The notes beneath the pieces are model-generated. The model was given only the letters and a program-made list of their open reading frames with translations, was not told where the DNA came from and did not search any database. A stretch of DNA of 64,000 nt from Trileptium ribeirensis (taxonomy: Eukaryota; Nematoda; Enoplea; Enoplida; Thoracostomopsidae): the NCBI GenBank assembly GCA_030248225.1, contig JASANE010001475.1, positions 1 to 64,000 on the forward strand, given 5' to 3'. Below are positions 10,033 through 22,834 of the stretch, piece after piece; the stretch's first letter is position 1; each line of letters starts with the position of its first letter. The position numbers and the translations under genes are program-made.

Positions 10033-11830
10033 TCAGCGTCGCTTGAGCCACTCCCGCACATTGTACTTCCAAGGTAGCAGAATCGGTCAACCTATTCGAT
10101 GTTGATCCTGTTAAACTTCACTGTAGGAATATTGTTCATGAAACATTTCATGATTTTGTTTTTAAGTCGCTGATTGCTAAGACTATAATTCTTCCGCTTG
10201 CCTTGTTCACCAGACCAAGGATGTTTTGCAGCTGACTTCACATTCTGCCATTAGATCAGTGTCATCAGCGTAATGGGCTTGAATCAGTCTGTGGTTAGCC
10301 TTCTTGTGAACAGCGCTATCTGATCAGCCCAGTGCTGTACGTGTGACCCTGTAAATTGCGACGTTGAAGTCGGGGAAAGAATTTCTGAACATTGTCACAC
10401 CCTACTTTACTTAAAGTGTGTCTGATAGATACGGCATCAGGGAAGTCAGTTTCCGTGTTTTTCGGACAAGAGTTTGTACAGCGACTCCCGATAAACAGAG
10501 TCAAAAATTGCTTTGAAGTCAACAAAGGCTACAGACGATCGACCGACGGTAATTGTATGTAGTCGCAACAAGCGTAAAACATTGATTTAATCTGCTGTAC
10601 TTCTGTTATTCGACCCTGTTATCGATGATGGTTTGTAGCTATTTAAAGGCCACATGCAAGTGTAAAATTCACCTGTAGTTACAGTCGCGTCCAAAGATAA
10701 TTGCGATCGAAAGCCACTGAAATCGTAACCGATCGAAATTTCGTTTAATCGAAAATAACCGAAATTCTATAAATTTGAAATTTATTTAATGGCAGTGCAA
10801 TCGAAATCGAACGACATCTAAATCGATCGAAATTTCGATCGATTATTTTGCACTTAATTCTGGCCGCAACTGTAGAGCATATGAATCTGTTGTCTTTTGT
10901 ATACAGGGGCGATTTTTAGCAATGCTAAACGCCAGGCACTTGGAATTAATTAGGTCTCATATATTTGTTGCACTAGTAAGCGGAGTGGTTCATATATATG
11001 TCCCATACGGCAGCTTTTTAGCTTTATTTAGGCAAACCGTCATCGGCAGCGCAACCATCTTCTCAGAGCGTTTCAGTTGTATCGAGAATTTTCTGCTTCA
11101 TGAGTGGAATGAAGGATTCGCTACCGTCGTAGACGTCAGCAAACGGCAGTTCATCGTCTTGCAGCGGACTGACTCGCACGTCAGGATTTTCAGCATGTAG
11201 AAATGTTTTCGCCTTTTCGCCAGCGTTCCAGATCAGTGTTTCATCATTGCAATTGCGTATGACGGTTTTTCTGAAGGCGGTTCTGCTCGTACATTGCCGA
11301 GCAAGACGACGTAACGCGCGCTTATCGTTCGCGGTAGCAGCGGCGTTCATTGTTATCGCTAGATATTTGAAATTACAATCTATACTTGTCCACCGTTGTT
11401 GTTCCAGAGATTTTTAGGGACTGAACGCAACAGTTGGTTTGATAGAGGAACGTGGTCCTTTTTTTCTGCTGGGTCAAGCAGTTCATGGTTTGTCCGATAT
11501 ATGTGATTTGTTTTGCACCTTTTGGCACGGTACCTTAACACGCTCTTTGACATTATTTTGGAATATTGACCTTGACCATGTGGTGTCAATGTCGGGTGAC
11601 ACTTTATATAGAACAGTGCGAATCAGTTCATACCACAGCGATATTATAGTTCGCTTCTGTTTGCAAATTTGTTTAGCGACGACAGATCGAATCCCGAAGT
11701 TTTTCTCGTTGCGGTTCGTGTTTATTTTGATCTCGATGCGTGTAAATACCGGTGCATGATGCTCGCTAGGTAATGCGTTACCCTTTAAGCATATGTAATG
11801 GAGTATGCTAGACTTCCATATCTTGTTCAC
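10033..11830 (-). pseudogene. Non-LTR retrotransposon (LINE) EN-RT remnant
   Basis: Minus-strand remnant of a LINE pol. Going 5' to 3' on that strand, 11830-11483 has a linker region (LPSEHHAPVF..IEIKIN..DIDTTW) of the kind that lies between endonuclease and RT. The segment 11350-11063 is an open frame of the same region. RT motif A is at about 10535-10470 (SSVAFVDFKAIFDSVYRESL). The catalytic YADD is encoded at 10272-10261 in HYADDTDLMAECE. RFCYLGSTMCGSG at about 10094-10048 is the conserved post-palm segment. Many stops and shifts make it dead. A TA-flanked MITE (10682-10872) splits it. CR1/RTE-like by motif style; the exact clade is unresolved. Confidence 0.8.
10682..10872. mobile_element. 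Tc1/mariner-type MITE, copy 1
   Basis: It is flanked by TA (10680-10681 and 10873-10874). The ends CAGT.GCG.CCA.A.AATT and the complement of AATTCTGGCCGCAACTG form an imperfect inverted repeat. The interior is full of ATCGAAA/TTTCGAT palindromes. A second copy of the same style is at 18017-18329. Confidence 0.65.
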
Positions 11831-12318
11831 TCTAGCTTTGCAGAACGGCGACCGCTATGTATGTATAATGTGCATGTCTATATATAAGTATATATATCTA
11901 TGTATCGATGTATATACGTGTGTGGGGTCATTGCTATTTTTTTGATTGAAATAAATGCCAAAATTCACTGAAATTGGGCCTTACATTCGTCGTAGATGAA
12001 GATTTCTCGGGGTCAAAATTAAATTTTTACGTTTTCTAATTTTCGCGGGCGGGGCAATACGGGTTGGCGGCAGGACATATGGTGTAACCCCTACCACTCC
12101 TATATCGGAGTATTTATCGTTGAACGCAGACTCCTCAATCTCACTCCGTCCACTTTAAATTAAAGAAACATACAATGTGCAAGCTGGACAATAATAACGA
12201 CAAACTTTCACTGGTCTAGTGTGAATGCATGATGACATTTTAAAAATATCAGGCAAAAACTAATATCACTAGCATGTAAACGAAAACTTCTATGTTCGCT
12301 TTTTTAAATTAACAACAG
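11831..12318. other. Intron sequence with AT microsatellite
   Basis: Degenerate (TATA/TGTA)n lies at about 11862-11925. Nothing else is recognised. Confidence 0.4.
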
Positions 12319-12446
12319 ATGCTCAACAGACAGTTTCGGAACAACGCAAAGCAGTCATGGAAGTAAACGCTTCAATTGACGAGCCGGAAATTATGATTAT
12401 CGAAGATGCGTCTCGACCGGCAGATACTAAAGCGCTTATACTGAGG
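12319..12446 (+). CDS. VPS13-family exon, PEIM...ALIL segment
   Basis: The acceptor is AACAACAG and the donor AGG|GTAATA. The 128 bases enter in phase 1 and leave in phase 0. The segment EPEIMIIEDASRPADTKALI matches the conserved VPS13 A/C motif that I remember as a PEIv.vaDmt..DapALv segment. This is the strongest identity in the gene. The next exon at 16431 continues directly (ALILR|FKCAAEI). Confidence 0.85.
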
Positions 12447-13668
12447 GTAATAATGTTTTCTGAGTAAACATAATAAGCAGATATTCACTTATTCATATCA
12501 GTGATCTTAGAGGTACTGGGTAAACAGTCAAAAAATAAGTACATTGCTTATTGAACATATTTGAACAGAAAGTAGACTAACCTTTACCACATAAATTATT
12601 TGCTTGTCCCATCGCCACGTTGGTGAATTGTGTGTGAAGTAATTTAGATGTACACAGCTATATTGAGCATCAACATACAATTAGGCTAATATCAGCGTGT
12701 TGTTGATTGAATCATTGAGGATATATACCCATTTATTGCGTCTTTAAGGCCCACTACTTAGAGGATGAAGTGCTGTTCAAAATAAACCCAATAAAACCAT
12801 TGAGCAAATAACCCTAAGCGTTGTTACGTTATAGATCTGAATAGAATATCTTAGAGCAGGGAGTTCGTGGGGGGACGGCCCGCCGACTTAGACTTAGGCT
12901 CAGTGTATATCTTATATATAAACACCATAGCTTAAACTAAGGCTTAGGTTTAGTATATCGAGAACGGAATGGCCTATGGTTTATTAACACGTTTTAGGGT
13001 TGCGTTGGCCAAAACTATTATATAGAGAGCGTTTGCGGCGATATTGTCGTTTTCATTTATTTTGGCTTATGGGCCCATTGAATCTCTATTTTGGCCCAAC
13101 GCGCAGCGTAAACAATGGCAACAGTAACACGTTATATGCAGCGATATAGATGGTGAATTACTGTGTAAATTGATAACATACCATATAGCTGGAGTGGTTG
13201 TGGAGATATTTGCCATTTTGTTTAAACGGAGCAAACCAAGCGAGCTGAGTTGCCACTGAGAGCGTTAGGAGGAAAATCGTAAAAATTTCTGTTTTTGTCA
13301 TTCTTAAACCATCTTTGGTGAACGCATTACGGCAATTTTTTATTCGATAAAAAGTCATGAGGATGTGCCTTTTAGTTGAACGCGAAAGATCTGACCCCAT
13401 CTTCAAGGTCAAAATAACAAAAAGGTTTTTCAGGTTTTCTCTACAATATCTGGCCATACTGGCACCAGTATTGCGCAGCTCATATTTCGCGACACATGCT
13501 TCGCATCGAAAACCAAGACAGAATCATGTTACTGAAATGTAAAACTTTGCTGCCCACTCACTCCCTGGGCCACTGTGGGACCAAATATGGTTCGAAGACC
13601 CTTTGCCAGAATTAGCCATTTTTAATTTTTCGGCATGCCATTGCGTGTTTTTACTTTACAATGAGTGT

Positions 13669-14045
13669 CTATTAGGTTATCAAGCACGCCTTATATAGTT
13701 GTTTTACTATCTAATGCCCAAGATTACTGTTATACCGTTTCATTAGGTTTCATAGCACCAAGAATGATCTATAAGTTTTTCGGTACGCTGACTTCGATGG
13801 TTTGATTAGCGTCTAACAGGAATATTTCATGCCTTGTCAGATATTTTCAATTGAACCTGATCGCCGGAATATGTGGTTTGTCTTCAGTATGTTAGTTAGC
13901 GACAACCGACCAAAGAAGTCGGTTAGAGAGAGAGAAAAGAGAAGAAAAACGAGGACGCAATTGCGTAAAGCATGAAAATGTTTTATAGATAGGTTTTCCG
14001 GTAGGCTGGATACCATAGTTTGGTTATCTAGAGACTATGCACGAA
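13669..14045 (-). repeat. Dispersed copies of the ~160-base satellite
   Basis: The motif GGTTATCTAGAGAC and diverged versions (GGTTATCAAGCAC, GGTTTGATTAGCGTC) recur about every 150-190 bases. It is the complement of the unit core GTCTCTAGATAACC found at 20474 and 25343, so the same satellite is present here on the opposite strand. Confidence 0.55.
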
Positions 14046-16025
14046 TACGTCGTGCATTTTCATTTGTTTACCATGAATTTAGGTCGACGAGGTTTTAAGG
14101 TTTACAACGAGAGCAGGGTTACAGATGTTTTAGTGTATTATATACAGCAAAGACAAAGCTAGTTACAAGTTATTACACAAAAAGACTACCTGACGGAACC
14201 ACGTTTGCTCGGTTTCACCTTCGCTTGCGAGTTACTAGTGTATTTTGGGTCTCATCGGCCCATTTAAAAACCTCATTTATCACAACCATGCAGGGTAAAT
14301 AATAACAAAGCTAATACACTATGTGCAGAGATATTGACGATAAATCACTCTTCAAAATGAAACCAATGACATCCTACATGTAGCTCAAGCCGTTGTGGTG
14401 ATATTGTCATTTTTGTGTATTCTAGGTCATAGGAACCTATTTATAAGCCAAGTTTGACACTGACCCTGCATGTTAAAAGGGTTATATAGCAAAGCATTAT
14501 ATACAGTCCTATACTCGCTTCTCCAAAGTGGGGGCTTGCATTTTCGGTACCCATGGCAAAAAAATGTGCCCCCCGCACAAAATTCTAGCTTTCCCGGGCT
14601 AGTTCTTCAAGGCAAAAATTTTGTTTTCCCCTGGGATAAAAATTTACAAAATTGACATGCAAAACTAACAAAATTGTTTTACAAGAATTCCTTTCTGACG
14701 TTTTAAATTTGGTTAATGTTCGCTTGGAAATTTTGTAAATATTTATATTCACAGAATTGTAGCTACCGCACTGACGTGTATTAAAACAAAGTTTTGTCGA
14801 CCCGATAATTGCAGTTGCTGGTCGCCACATGGACATTCAAAAATATTCAAATAGCTAGATTTTGCTACTTCCAATTCTGACTCGACCTCATCCGCTAAAT
14901 GCCATAGCAATCGAAAAAATACTCCAACGAACCTAGCTTAATTTTAAGGATTCAATATCGATCCTCTCTATGTAGTGCTGTGACTACTATATTCGACATT
15001 CTGAAATGAAGTGACTGATTTTGGCAAATAGTGAGGAGTGTCAAACTGTTCCTGTGGACCACGACTGAAATTGAATCAATGAAAGGCATCACAGCATTTT
15101 ATGGTTCAGAATTGGGACCCCGGACAAAATTTAGTTCATTGCCTCCTTCCCGGCAAATTGTTTGTTTTGCCTTAGGTAAAATATCCCATTTGCTAGAAAA
15201 ATGTAAAATTATGGTTAACTGCTAACTGCCTAACCGTAATAAAACATGGAAGCGTTTCTGGATTGTTTTAGTAGCAATTTGGGGCATTGAATGGAACAGG
15301 TGATATAATTATGAATTTTTTCTTGGTTGAACGATGGGCATTTCGCATTTTCCTAGTTCACCTAGGGAGCATAATCGTTTTACACCCTTGAAAATGGCGG
15401 GATCATAAGTAATGTTCTTTGTTTTTCGTAAGAATAAAATTTAAATGAAAATATTATTGTACATAAACATTGGACTGAGAATGGTGACTTTGAACAGAAA
15501 AGCCCTTTGCCATACAGGTTAGTATTTCGTCCAAGCTTGCTCCAAGTAGCTGTAGAATTAGCTGGCACGTTTTCGTCATAACAGTTCGGAATTGAAGAAT
15601 TAGTGCATACTTTAGCGATGTCGTACACATACCAATAATTCAGATTTAAGCTTAACTATTTGAGGCGTCGTTTATTTTTAAAGATATCTTCACTGATACT
15701 CAGGTACACATCCGTTTATAACTCATTGAAATATCTAGAATTATGGTTGTCGTAGGTCAGACGTAATTAGGGCTATTATATCAAGTGTTGGATAGCTAAA
15801 TAGCAGAAGGAAGAGGGATTACCCGTATTTAGTCTACTGCGACCTGCGGTAAAATACGTCCATTTGCATGGTGCAGTAGATATGTTTATATTTTTTGTTC
15901 GAAACTGATAGATTTTCCAAGTACCGACTCTGAAAATTCTATACAATTTGCTATGTTTGTAAGTCGTTGTCAGTCATGCTAGTTTCTATTTGCGATTTAA
16001 AGTTTTATTACTATTCCAGTGTTTG

Positions 16026-16352
16026 GCATGCCCAGAGGTGAATGAGACTATCTACAAAAAAATTTGAATTCCACCATTTCATAAATTTGTTATATTTCCA
16101 GTTTGAAGTTACAGAAAATATTCCATGTCGGTATTTACCTTCTCTAGAAATATTCCTGTCGCTTTCTTTCATAAGAAATCATTTTATCTTAAGGCATGCT
16201 TATGGAGTGAGGCTATCTATCGAAATATTCTTATTCTTCTGTCCGGAAATGTGTTGTTTCCAGATCGCATATACAGAAAACCTTCCGTGTCTGCATTTGC
16301 CTTCTGTAGAAAAATTTCTATGGCTGCCGTTCACAAGAAATAAATTTACTGT
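16026..16352. repeat. Two-copy tandem duplication, ~165 bases
   Basis: Two diverged copies each run from G(C/T)ATG..GAG...GA.GCTATCTA through TTTCCAG...CAGAAAA to TTCA.AAGAAAT. They give an accidental 110-codon open frame, which is not interpreted as a gene. Confidence 0.6.
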
Positions 16353-16430
16353 ACAATGTAAAAATGTATTATAACTTCACTATGAACCGAAGATTTAGCA
16401 TAATTTTGCATCCAATTAGATTACCTTTAG

Positions 16431-16553
16431 TTCAAATGTGCCGCGGAAATTAAAAATTCGCCCACTCAAGATGCTATTACTGCGCGGATCGATGATCTCG
16501 AAATGTTTTCAAGTTATTTTGCCGAAAATAAGCGGAATCAATACCACGTTCCG
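16431..16553 (+). CDS. VPS13-family exon
   Basis: The acceptor is TTACCTTTAG and the donor CCG|GTACGT. It has 41 codons, phase 0 at both sides. It reads FKCAAEIKNSPTQDAITARI then DDLEMFSSYFAENKRNQYHV. In the family this is the strand pair linking the PEI..ALv segment to the VLqPc segment, and the length fits. It joins to VLHPVNVSL in the next exon without a shift. Confidence 0.8.
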
Positions 16554-17745
16554 GTACGTTTGGTTAGAGTTCTGGCGGTGTGCAACGAAACTATATCACG
16601 CGTAGTTGCTAATTTTTCCGATGCTATGAAAGTCTGAGTCAGGATATGGTTTTAAACGTCTGATGCTAGATTTGTTTATAACAGTTTATACAGCCACGAA
16701 GAAAAATAAGTGCACAAAAACCAGCACAACGTTTGTACATAAACGAACATTACAAAATTCGTTTAGTTTACGTTCGCAAAGAATTCGTCCTAAAATACGA
16801 CAAATTTTGTTTACAGTTATGTTTGTTTGCCAGCGAACGTTTTAGCATTCGCTTGCGTTTACGATGGTGCCCCATTTCGCATTCGTTTTTAGTACACTTA
16901 TTTTTGTCCGTGGCGGTAACTATGTACACCTTTTTGATTTTATGGCAACTATGAGTCAAATTTTTTGGCCGTAGAACCGTGACTTATTTTTCTCAGGAAG
17001 TTGAAATTTTTTTAGTTTACCGCTTATTTATTTTTAAGTGTATGGTTGTTAATCTACTTTTCTCGTTTTGAGGACTGCTGATGTAACTAGCCAAATGAAA
17101 GTGGCTGAAAGCAAATATTAATTCGCAGAAACTATTAATAACTGGAACGTTGGAGGAACAGAATATGCATATCATGCGGTTGTCGCTGCGATATAAAGGT
17201 CTGGTGATCACTGCAGGTTGCTAACTGCTATAAGATCGTCAACTGTGATAAGACGCCTTGTCATCCCTGATGTGGCAACTTGTTTGTTAATTAAGTCATG
17301 AATAATCGTGTTTCTGGTTTCTCATCGGCGTTCCTCAGACATCGGGCTATAAGTATGATGGTTTACATAAACAAGCGACTTGTCCGCGTGTTGGAAGAAC
17401 CCAGCTTTCAACATCCCATGTTCATCAAATTTCCTCTGTGTTCTCCCACCCACATACTGCAATACTAAAGCCAAATGTATGATGAGTTTAGCAAGATTCG
17501 GGTGTTATTATTGAATTCTGAGTGAGTGAGTGAAACGAGCGAAGCGAAGAATTCTTACCAACCAGGCGTGTGAAAATTGGCAGCGTCTGATTGGGGTTTT
17601 CGTGTGACATGTATAACTCAACTTCTGATAGGCAGATCAGGTCGCGCGATACCTCACTCGAAAGCTTAAAATCTGTTTTTGTTGCCTTTAGTTAAACGCA
17701 AAAACCGATTCTAACATCTTCCCCCTCAAAAGGGGTCCGAAAGGG

Positions 17746-18740
17746 TCCATGTAGGGTCCCTAGGGATCCCACCAAAATACGTTAGGAGTCATATCTCGCC
17801 AACCACCGGTGTGATCTAGCCGGATTTGGGTTCATTTTGTTCAGAAAATTTTGCTCTATTATGCCGAGGTCACCTACACTTCAGGCTTGGTCAAAATGGG
17901 TTATAAAATGGACCCTTGGGACCCCCGAAGACCCTAAATTGGTTATATCTCCTTATCCGCTGAAGCGATTCAGCTAAGATTGGGCTAATTTTGTTCAGAA
18001 AGCAATGCTCTATAAACAGTTAAAATCAGAATTAAGTGTTAAAAATCGAAAGCCGATGAAATCTAACGAAAACGCAATCGATCGATCTTCGTTTAAACGA
18101 AATTCGTTAAACTAAACGCAAACTAACATTTTTTATTTCAACACTATCGAAATTCGATAAATTAAACGTGAGCTAACATTATTTATTAAACTATTTTTTA
18201 TTTTGACGCAATCGAAATTCGTTAAATTTTTCGACTTTCGTTTAATTATCGATTTTCGTTTAAACGCAACTGATCCAAATCGAACGAAGCTTCGATCGAT
18301 TTTTGAGCACTTATTTCTGATTGTAACTGTAGCTATATACGTTGCGTTGCTATTGACCTCACTTGTCGAGCAGAATTGGGTTAAGATGGGTGTAAATGGG
18401 CCTTTGGGACCCCGAAAACACCAAATTGGCCATATCTCTTCATTCACTGGAGTGATTCGGGTAAGATTGGGCTCGTTTTGTTCAGAATGCCAAGCTTTGT
18501 ATAGCTATATACGCTTTGTTGCTGTTTATTGCAGCTGTCGAACAGGGTTGGGTAAAGACAGTTTATACATGGACCCTTGGGACCCGAAAACACCAAATTG
18601 GTCATATCTCTTCAACGACTAGATCGATTCAAAAGCGCATGAGCTCATTTCGTTCAGATAACAAAAACTATATATTGCTATATGTGGTGCTCTACTATTT
18701 GAGGTTTGTTTTGGTTCTTCGACTTTAACGAAATGTAAGG
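17746..18740. repeat. ~170-base tandem repeat, four copies, split by a MITE
   Basis: Units begin GGACCCTTGGGACCC or a variant at about 17746, 17910, 18398 and 18571, and share TTGG.CATATCTC and TTTTGTTCAGA. The spacing is 165-173 bases once the 313-base insertion at 18017-18329 is discounted. Confidence 0.75.
18017..18329. mobile_element. Tc1/mariner-type MITE, copy 2
   Basis: The ends CAGTTAAAATCAGAATTAAG and the complement of CTTATTTCTGATTGTAACTG make an inverted repeat. TA follows the right end (18330-18331); the left base pair is AA, probably a mutated TA. The interior is rich in TCGAT/ATCGA and GTTTAAAC. It interrupts a unit of the 170-base array, so the array is older. Confidence 0.65.
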
Positions 18741-19395
18741 ATTTTCCTAACTTTTATATACACTCAGAATTCACTTTCTTGGCCATGAGACAAGTCCCTA
18801 GTAATTAATATTTTTTAAAATTATTTACTGCTACTTGTGATATTAAAACAGTTTGTTAAAGTTATAGAATATCTACACGACAATAATTATTACTTGTACC
18901 TGAAATTTAGCATATAGGGGAAAATTACTTGACTTTAAAATTTTCTTCAAAACTAGCCCTGACACATTCTGTTTCCAACATTTCGCAAGAATTTGTGGTA
19001 CAGCCAGAAACAATGGCTTAAACTATATTCCCTCATGGTGTTCATCTAATTATGGTTTACCGTGCATTTTAATGATTTGGGTACAAGTTTAGCCATTTTT
19101 AAAATGATTTGTGAATAGCTATAATAATATCTCACGGCGTATGAATGCAATATTAGACGCTAGAATCCTTGCACACTACGTCGCAATTTTAAACATTCTT
19201 CATGACCTTGGATATATTTAACACTTGATGAATTTTGAAAATTACATATTCTAAAATTATTGCTTTTCATTTTATGTATATTTCAGCATGAAAAGTTTCT
19301 ATCTGATTTGTAACTTGGGTCCGGCGGCAGTTTAATACCTCTTTATGTTTATTGAGCGAAGCGTTTTTATTTTCTGTCTGGGAGTAAAAAGGTCG

Positions 19396-19436
19396 ATGTC
19401 CGTCCGTCCGTTCGTTCGTTCGTTCGGTCCGACGGA
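19396..19436. repeat. (TTCG/TCCG)n microsatellite
   Basis: TCCGTCCG then TTCG repeats lie within a GGTCGATGTCCGTCC context. The low-complexity block produces an accidental minus-strand ORF. Confidence 0.7.
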
Positions 19437-19911
19437 TCTCAAGAACCACTGAACGGATTTTAAAAAACTTTTTTTGTTTTGCACCTGATATTTGCGATTA
19501 AAAAACTTTGAGTGGTTAATTAGTAATTAGCTAATTAGTTAATTTTATGCGGCTAAAATAGAGAATTTTGCAGTATTTGTGTTATTTATTGAAATAGAAT
19601 CGTTTAGATCAAACCATTATAGGGTTTTTTGGGTCGAAGAATTCAAATATAATATTTTTACCAATGATAAAGCCCTATGCCCTATGCAATGTAGTTACAA
19701 GAACATACAATTGAGTACATTCGTAATGCCACAGCCCAAGCTCCGCTCACAAATTCAGTTCCACTACCGACTAGTTTATAAATGGCGAGTTGTATTAATT
19801 CATTAATTTAAACCCATTTGGTAATAATTGCACATCGTGTTTTATTCGCTTGCTAACTGTTGTACCGTAATCAATTGTAGCATTTGTTATCGCATTGATA
19901 TAAATTTGCAG

Positions 19912-20064
19912 GTATTGCATCCAGTCAACGTGTCACTTATCAGTCATAAGCCATACGCTCAGGGCCAACACGTTGACATCATAATTACCGAATTTATCAT
20001 AAAAGTTTCACCGTCAATAATACAGTTGCTGAGCGGTGTAGCTTCAAGCTACAGTGAGCAACAG
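19912..20064 (+). CDS. VPS13-family exon, VLHP...KVSPSII segment
   Basis: The acceptor is ATTTGCAG and the donor CAACAG|GTACCG. It has 51 codons, phase 0 at both sides. It reads VLHPVNVSLISHKPYAQGQH, then VDIIITEFIIKVSPSIIQLL and SGVASSYSEQQ. The pattern VLxPc/vxxs ... IKVSPxII is a hallmark of VPS13 A/C proteins just before the acidic linker. It confirms the gene identity and the strand. Confidence 0.85.
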
Positions 20065-20111
20065 GTACCGATATAATTTTATTTTTGAATTTTGTGTTGT
20101 CTGTATTTCAG

Positions 20112-20127
20112 GATGAATTATCGGCTA
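20112..20127 (+). CDS. Candidate 16-base VPS13 micro-exon
   Basis: After GTATTTCAG, the bases GATGAATTATCGGCTA read DELSA plus one base and are followed by GTGGGC. The frame hits a stop at 20166 if not spliced. The phase (0 in, 1 out) is exactly what is needed to link 20064 to the acidic exon at 54666. The donor is not strong. This is a splice model, not a certainty. Confidence 0.4.
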
Positions 20128-20399
20128 GTGGGCACTCATTCATTTCAGCACTGCAGCCGCTTATATAAGCTATCTCATGAGTTACCACCCAGTTGTTATA
20201 GAACTGGACCTGATTAACTTGACCACTGTTTCCTTTGACGGAACAATGATTGAAAATTTGGAGCTTGCCTGTTCTAATTTTTATGTGACACTTTAGAAAA
20301 ATGATTGTTTTACTCGCATCTACTTGCATCTAAAAATATGACCTGTACTTTTACCTTAGTATGACTAGTACGTTTAACTTGCATCTACAGTTATGATAT

Positions 20400-20570
20400 A
20401 TTATAGCGGTCTTACTGACATTGTCGACCCTAAACTCATCGAAAACAACTGACAACGCATCAGCTATTTGTGCTGGTCTCTAGATAACCAAAGTATCGTA
20501 TGCAGCGTGTCAAAAACCTATATATTAAAGACCCATCTTTTTACCATGTATGCAATCCATAACCAAACTA
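20400..20570 (+). repeat. Satellite unit, left of the foldback insertion
   Basis: It contains GCTGGTCTCTAGATAACC at 20473 and ends ATAACCAAACTA, where the foldback element begins. Units continue in the same orientation at 25248. Confidence 0.65.
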
Positions 20571-22019
20571 TGCAGGTTTGACAGAATGAGTCCAAAAATT
20601 GAGCAGTTTTGTCTTTAACAGCCGTTTGTATGGAACCAAAATCTTTGATGGATGGCTATATGATATTTTAGTTTCTTGCAGAAGGCTGCTAGAGATTGTT
20701 GTTTTAATGACCGCTTGTTTGATATTTTAGTCTCTAACAGATAGCTGTAAGGGACTTTAGTCTTATAGCCAGTAAATACAAAATTCTCTAACAGCAGCAG
20801 TTAGAGACTAAAATCTCTTGCACCTAGCCATAACAGATTATTGTCTCAAATAGCTAGCTGGTAGAAAGTTTTGTCTCCTACAGCCAGGTATAAAATACAA
20901 AAGTCTCCAACGGCTATCCATTAGAATTTCAAATATCTAACGGTTGGCTGTAAGAGATTTTTGTATGTTACAGCTGGCTGTAAGAGCCCAAAGTTTTGAA
21001 CACCTAGTCATTAGAAACAAATACCGGTTACCTTGCCTTGCCAAGTATTACCTTTACATTTATTCCAAAATGGCCTTCGTTGTGCTTTTATGCATTGTTT
21101 CTTCATTACCATAGCGTCGTTTGTATTCGTAACAGGTGTTCGTACCCTCCAGGTAGGTGGCCGCAACCCCTGGCGGCGCCTCATTCACCGAACACCGCGT
21201 CGCCGAAGGCGGAGAGGCCGGAAGCCGACTCCCTCCTCCTCGATGACCCAGGTATCCTTTCGGGTCCACGGACCTCGAGAGTGTATGAGTTTATACATAT
21301 ATAATTAGATAGTGCTGTTTTTCTTGATTCTAGGTCGGTTTAGTGCGAATAGCTGTAATATAAGTGAACTGAAGTGTTATGTTTATACAAAATAGAGGTT
21401 TACTATAGTAACAGCATAAGTCATAGAACAAAATCTTCAAGTTCATTAATTTTATAAGCATGAGGGCCCAAACAATTTTCTGTAGAATTTATAGTTTCTT
21501 AGCATGTTTATAGACTCTGCGTGAGTTTGGTATAGCAAACGTAACAGTAATAATAAAATATAAGTCTGGCTGATAACTTTGGAACCCTCGAGAAGAGGGT
21601 TTTAGATTTATATCTCAGTTTGTTCCAAATATTCACATTAACATAGCGACAGAGGGGAGGGGAGTTACCCTGAGGCGTCAGATCCATTTCTCTGCGTGCA
21701 GTGCCGAACCCTCCTATCCACGCCTCTGATAGAATGCTCAACCACCTACCGATCTCCTATCCCCTTTAGGCAGATTGGACAAAGAACTTTTAAAAATCTG
21801 TTTTTGCCATTTTGAGAATGAAGATGGGGTATATAAACACTGCGCCAGTCATATCCAGCATACAAATGTTTGAAAATTCTCAACGCAAGTGTGACCAACG
21901 TAACGCTCACTATATAATTTTATAATATATAATTTTCGACCGCATTCGTACAGAAATCATTGACATTCCGCTCTAATAAAATATCAGTAATAAATATCAG
22001 TACGTAGTGTAACGTATTT

Positions 22020-22680
22020 CTCGAGTTATGGGGTTTGAGGTACGTGGGTATGGCGCCCCCATCGTTGCTCGACCCAAAATTCGAAAAAATTTTCTCTAGT
22101 CATGATTGGCTGAAAAGTTTTGCGAAAAAAATTGCCGATGTTGGTTTTGCTGTGTGACATATGGTTCCATGGGTACGGGGTATGACACCCCCATGATTCG
22201 GAGTCAGAGGTCAAAGTGAGGGGTTTTACCCCATTTTAGTACTCTTGACGGAGCAAAGTTATTTTTATGCTAACTTTGTAATTTTTTTCTCTGTTTGGTG
22301 TTATTTAATAGTAAAATGTCAAATGCCGATGCGCATTTTTTTTGTTTTCCGATTAAGGCTCCGGTTCTTTAGTTATGGGGTTTGAGGTATGGCACATCCG
22401 CGGTTCCTCGTCCCAAAATTCGAAAATTTGTTCTGACGTCCTGAGCGGCTTGTAAGTTTCACTTGGGGATTTTACATGGGAAACTCATTGTCCTTGTTGG
22501 TTTTGCTCTGCGATCCATGGTTCATCGGTACTGGGGCATGGCGCTCCATGGTTCCTCGACAAATTCCTTATTTTATAGAGACGTCCTGGGAGGTTGATAG
22601 CTTGTACTTGGGGGTTTTCGGTCATGGGAAACTTATTGTCGGTGTAAATTTTGTTCTAACTTGTGCGGTATTAATGTAAT
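22020..22680 (+). repeat. ~360-base tandem repeats preceding the Penelope-like copy
   Basis: Two units start at TTATGGGGTTTGAGGTA (22026 and 22374) and contain GTCAGAGGTCAAA and GATTAAGGCTCCGG. The same units occur at 62320-63650. In both places they run into the same flank, ACATATAGCATATCGACGTA, at 22684 and 63660. Confidence 0.8.
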
Positions 22681-22834
22681 ATCCACATATAGCATATCGA
22701 CGTATGCTGTCGAGAGCTGATTGGCTGTGCACGCAAAAGGCGTAGGTGTACCTATGCTTCTCTACGTTCTGCAATCTCGATGGCGTTACTAGTTATAGTT
22801 CTCGATTGCCGCTTCTAAGCTACACAATGGTTTC

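Larger units (their letters stand above)
12447..16430. other. VPS13 intron, 4.0 kb
   Basis: No gene is seen. It holds inverted satellite copies at about 13669-14045. Two short stretches (14530-14650 and 15110-15185) resemble the G-rich MITE family. A tandem duplication lies at 16026-16352 just before the next exon. The remainder is unclassified AT-rich sequence. Confidence 0.4.
16554..19911. other. VPS13 intron, 3.4 kb
   Basis: It contains a segment at 17513-17600 resembling 54845-54930, the ~170-base tandem array with a MITE (17746-18740), and a (TTCG)n stretch at about 19396-19436. No gene is recognised. Confidence 0.4.

Noticed and set aside
16042..16374. 110-codon ORF
   Set aside because: It spans a two-copy tandem duplication just before a VPS13 exon; composition is non-coding and no start context or homology is seen.
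21033..21308. Arg/Pro-rich ORFs of 88-92 codons
   Set aside because: They lie within the left arm of the foldback element in a GC-rich patch and are open in several frames, which points to composition rather than coding.
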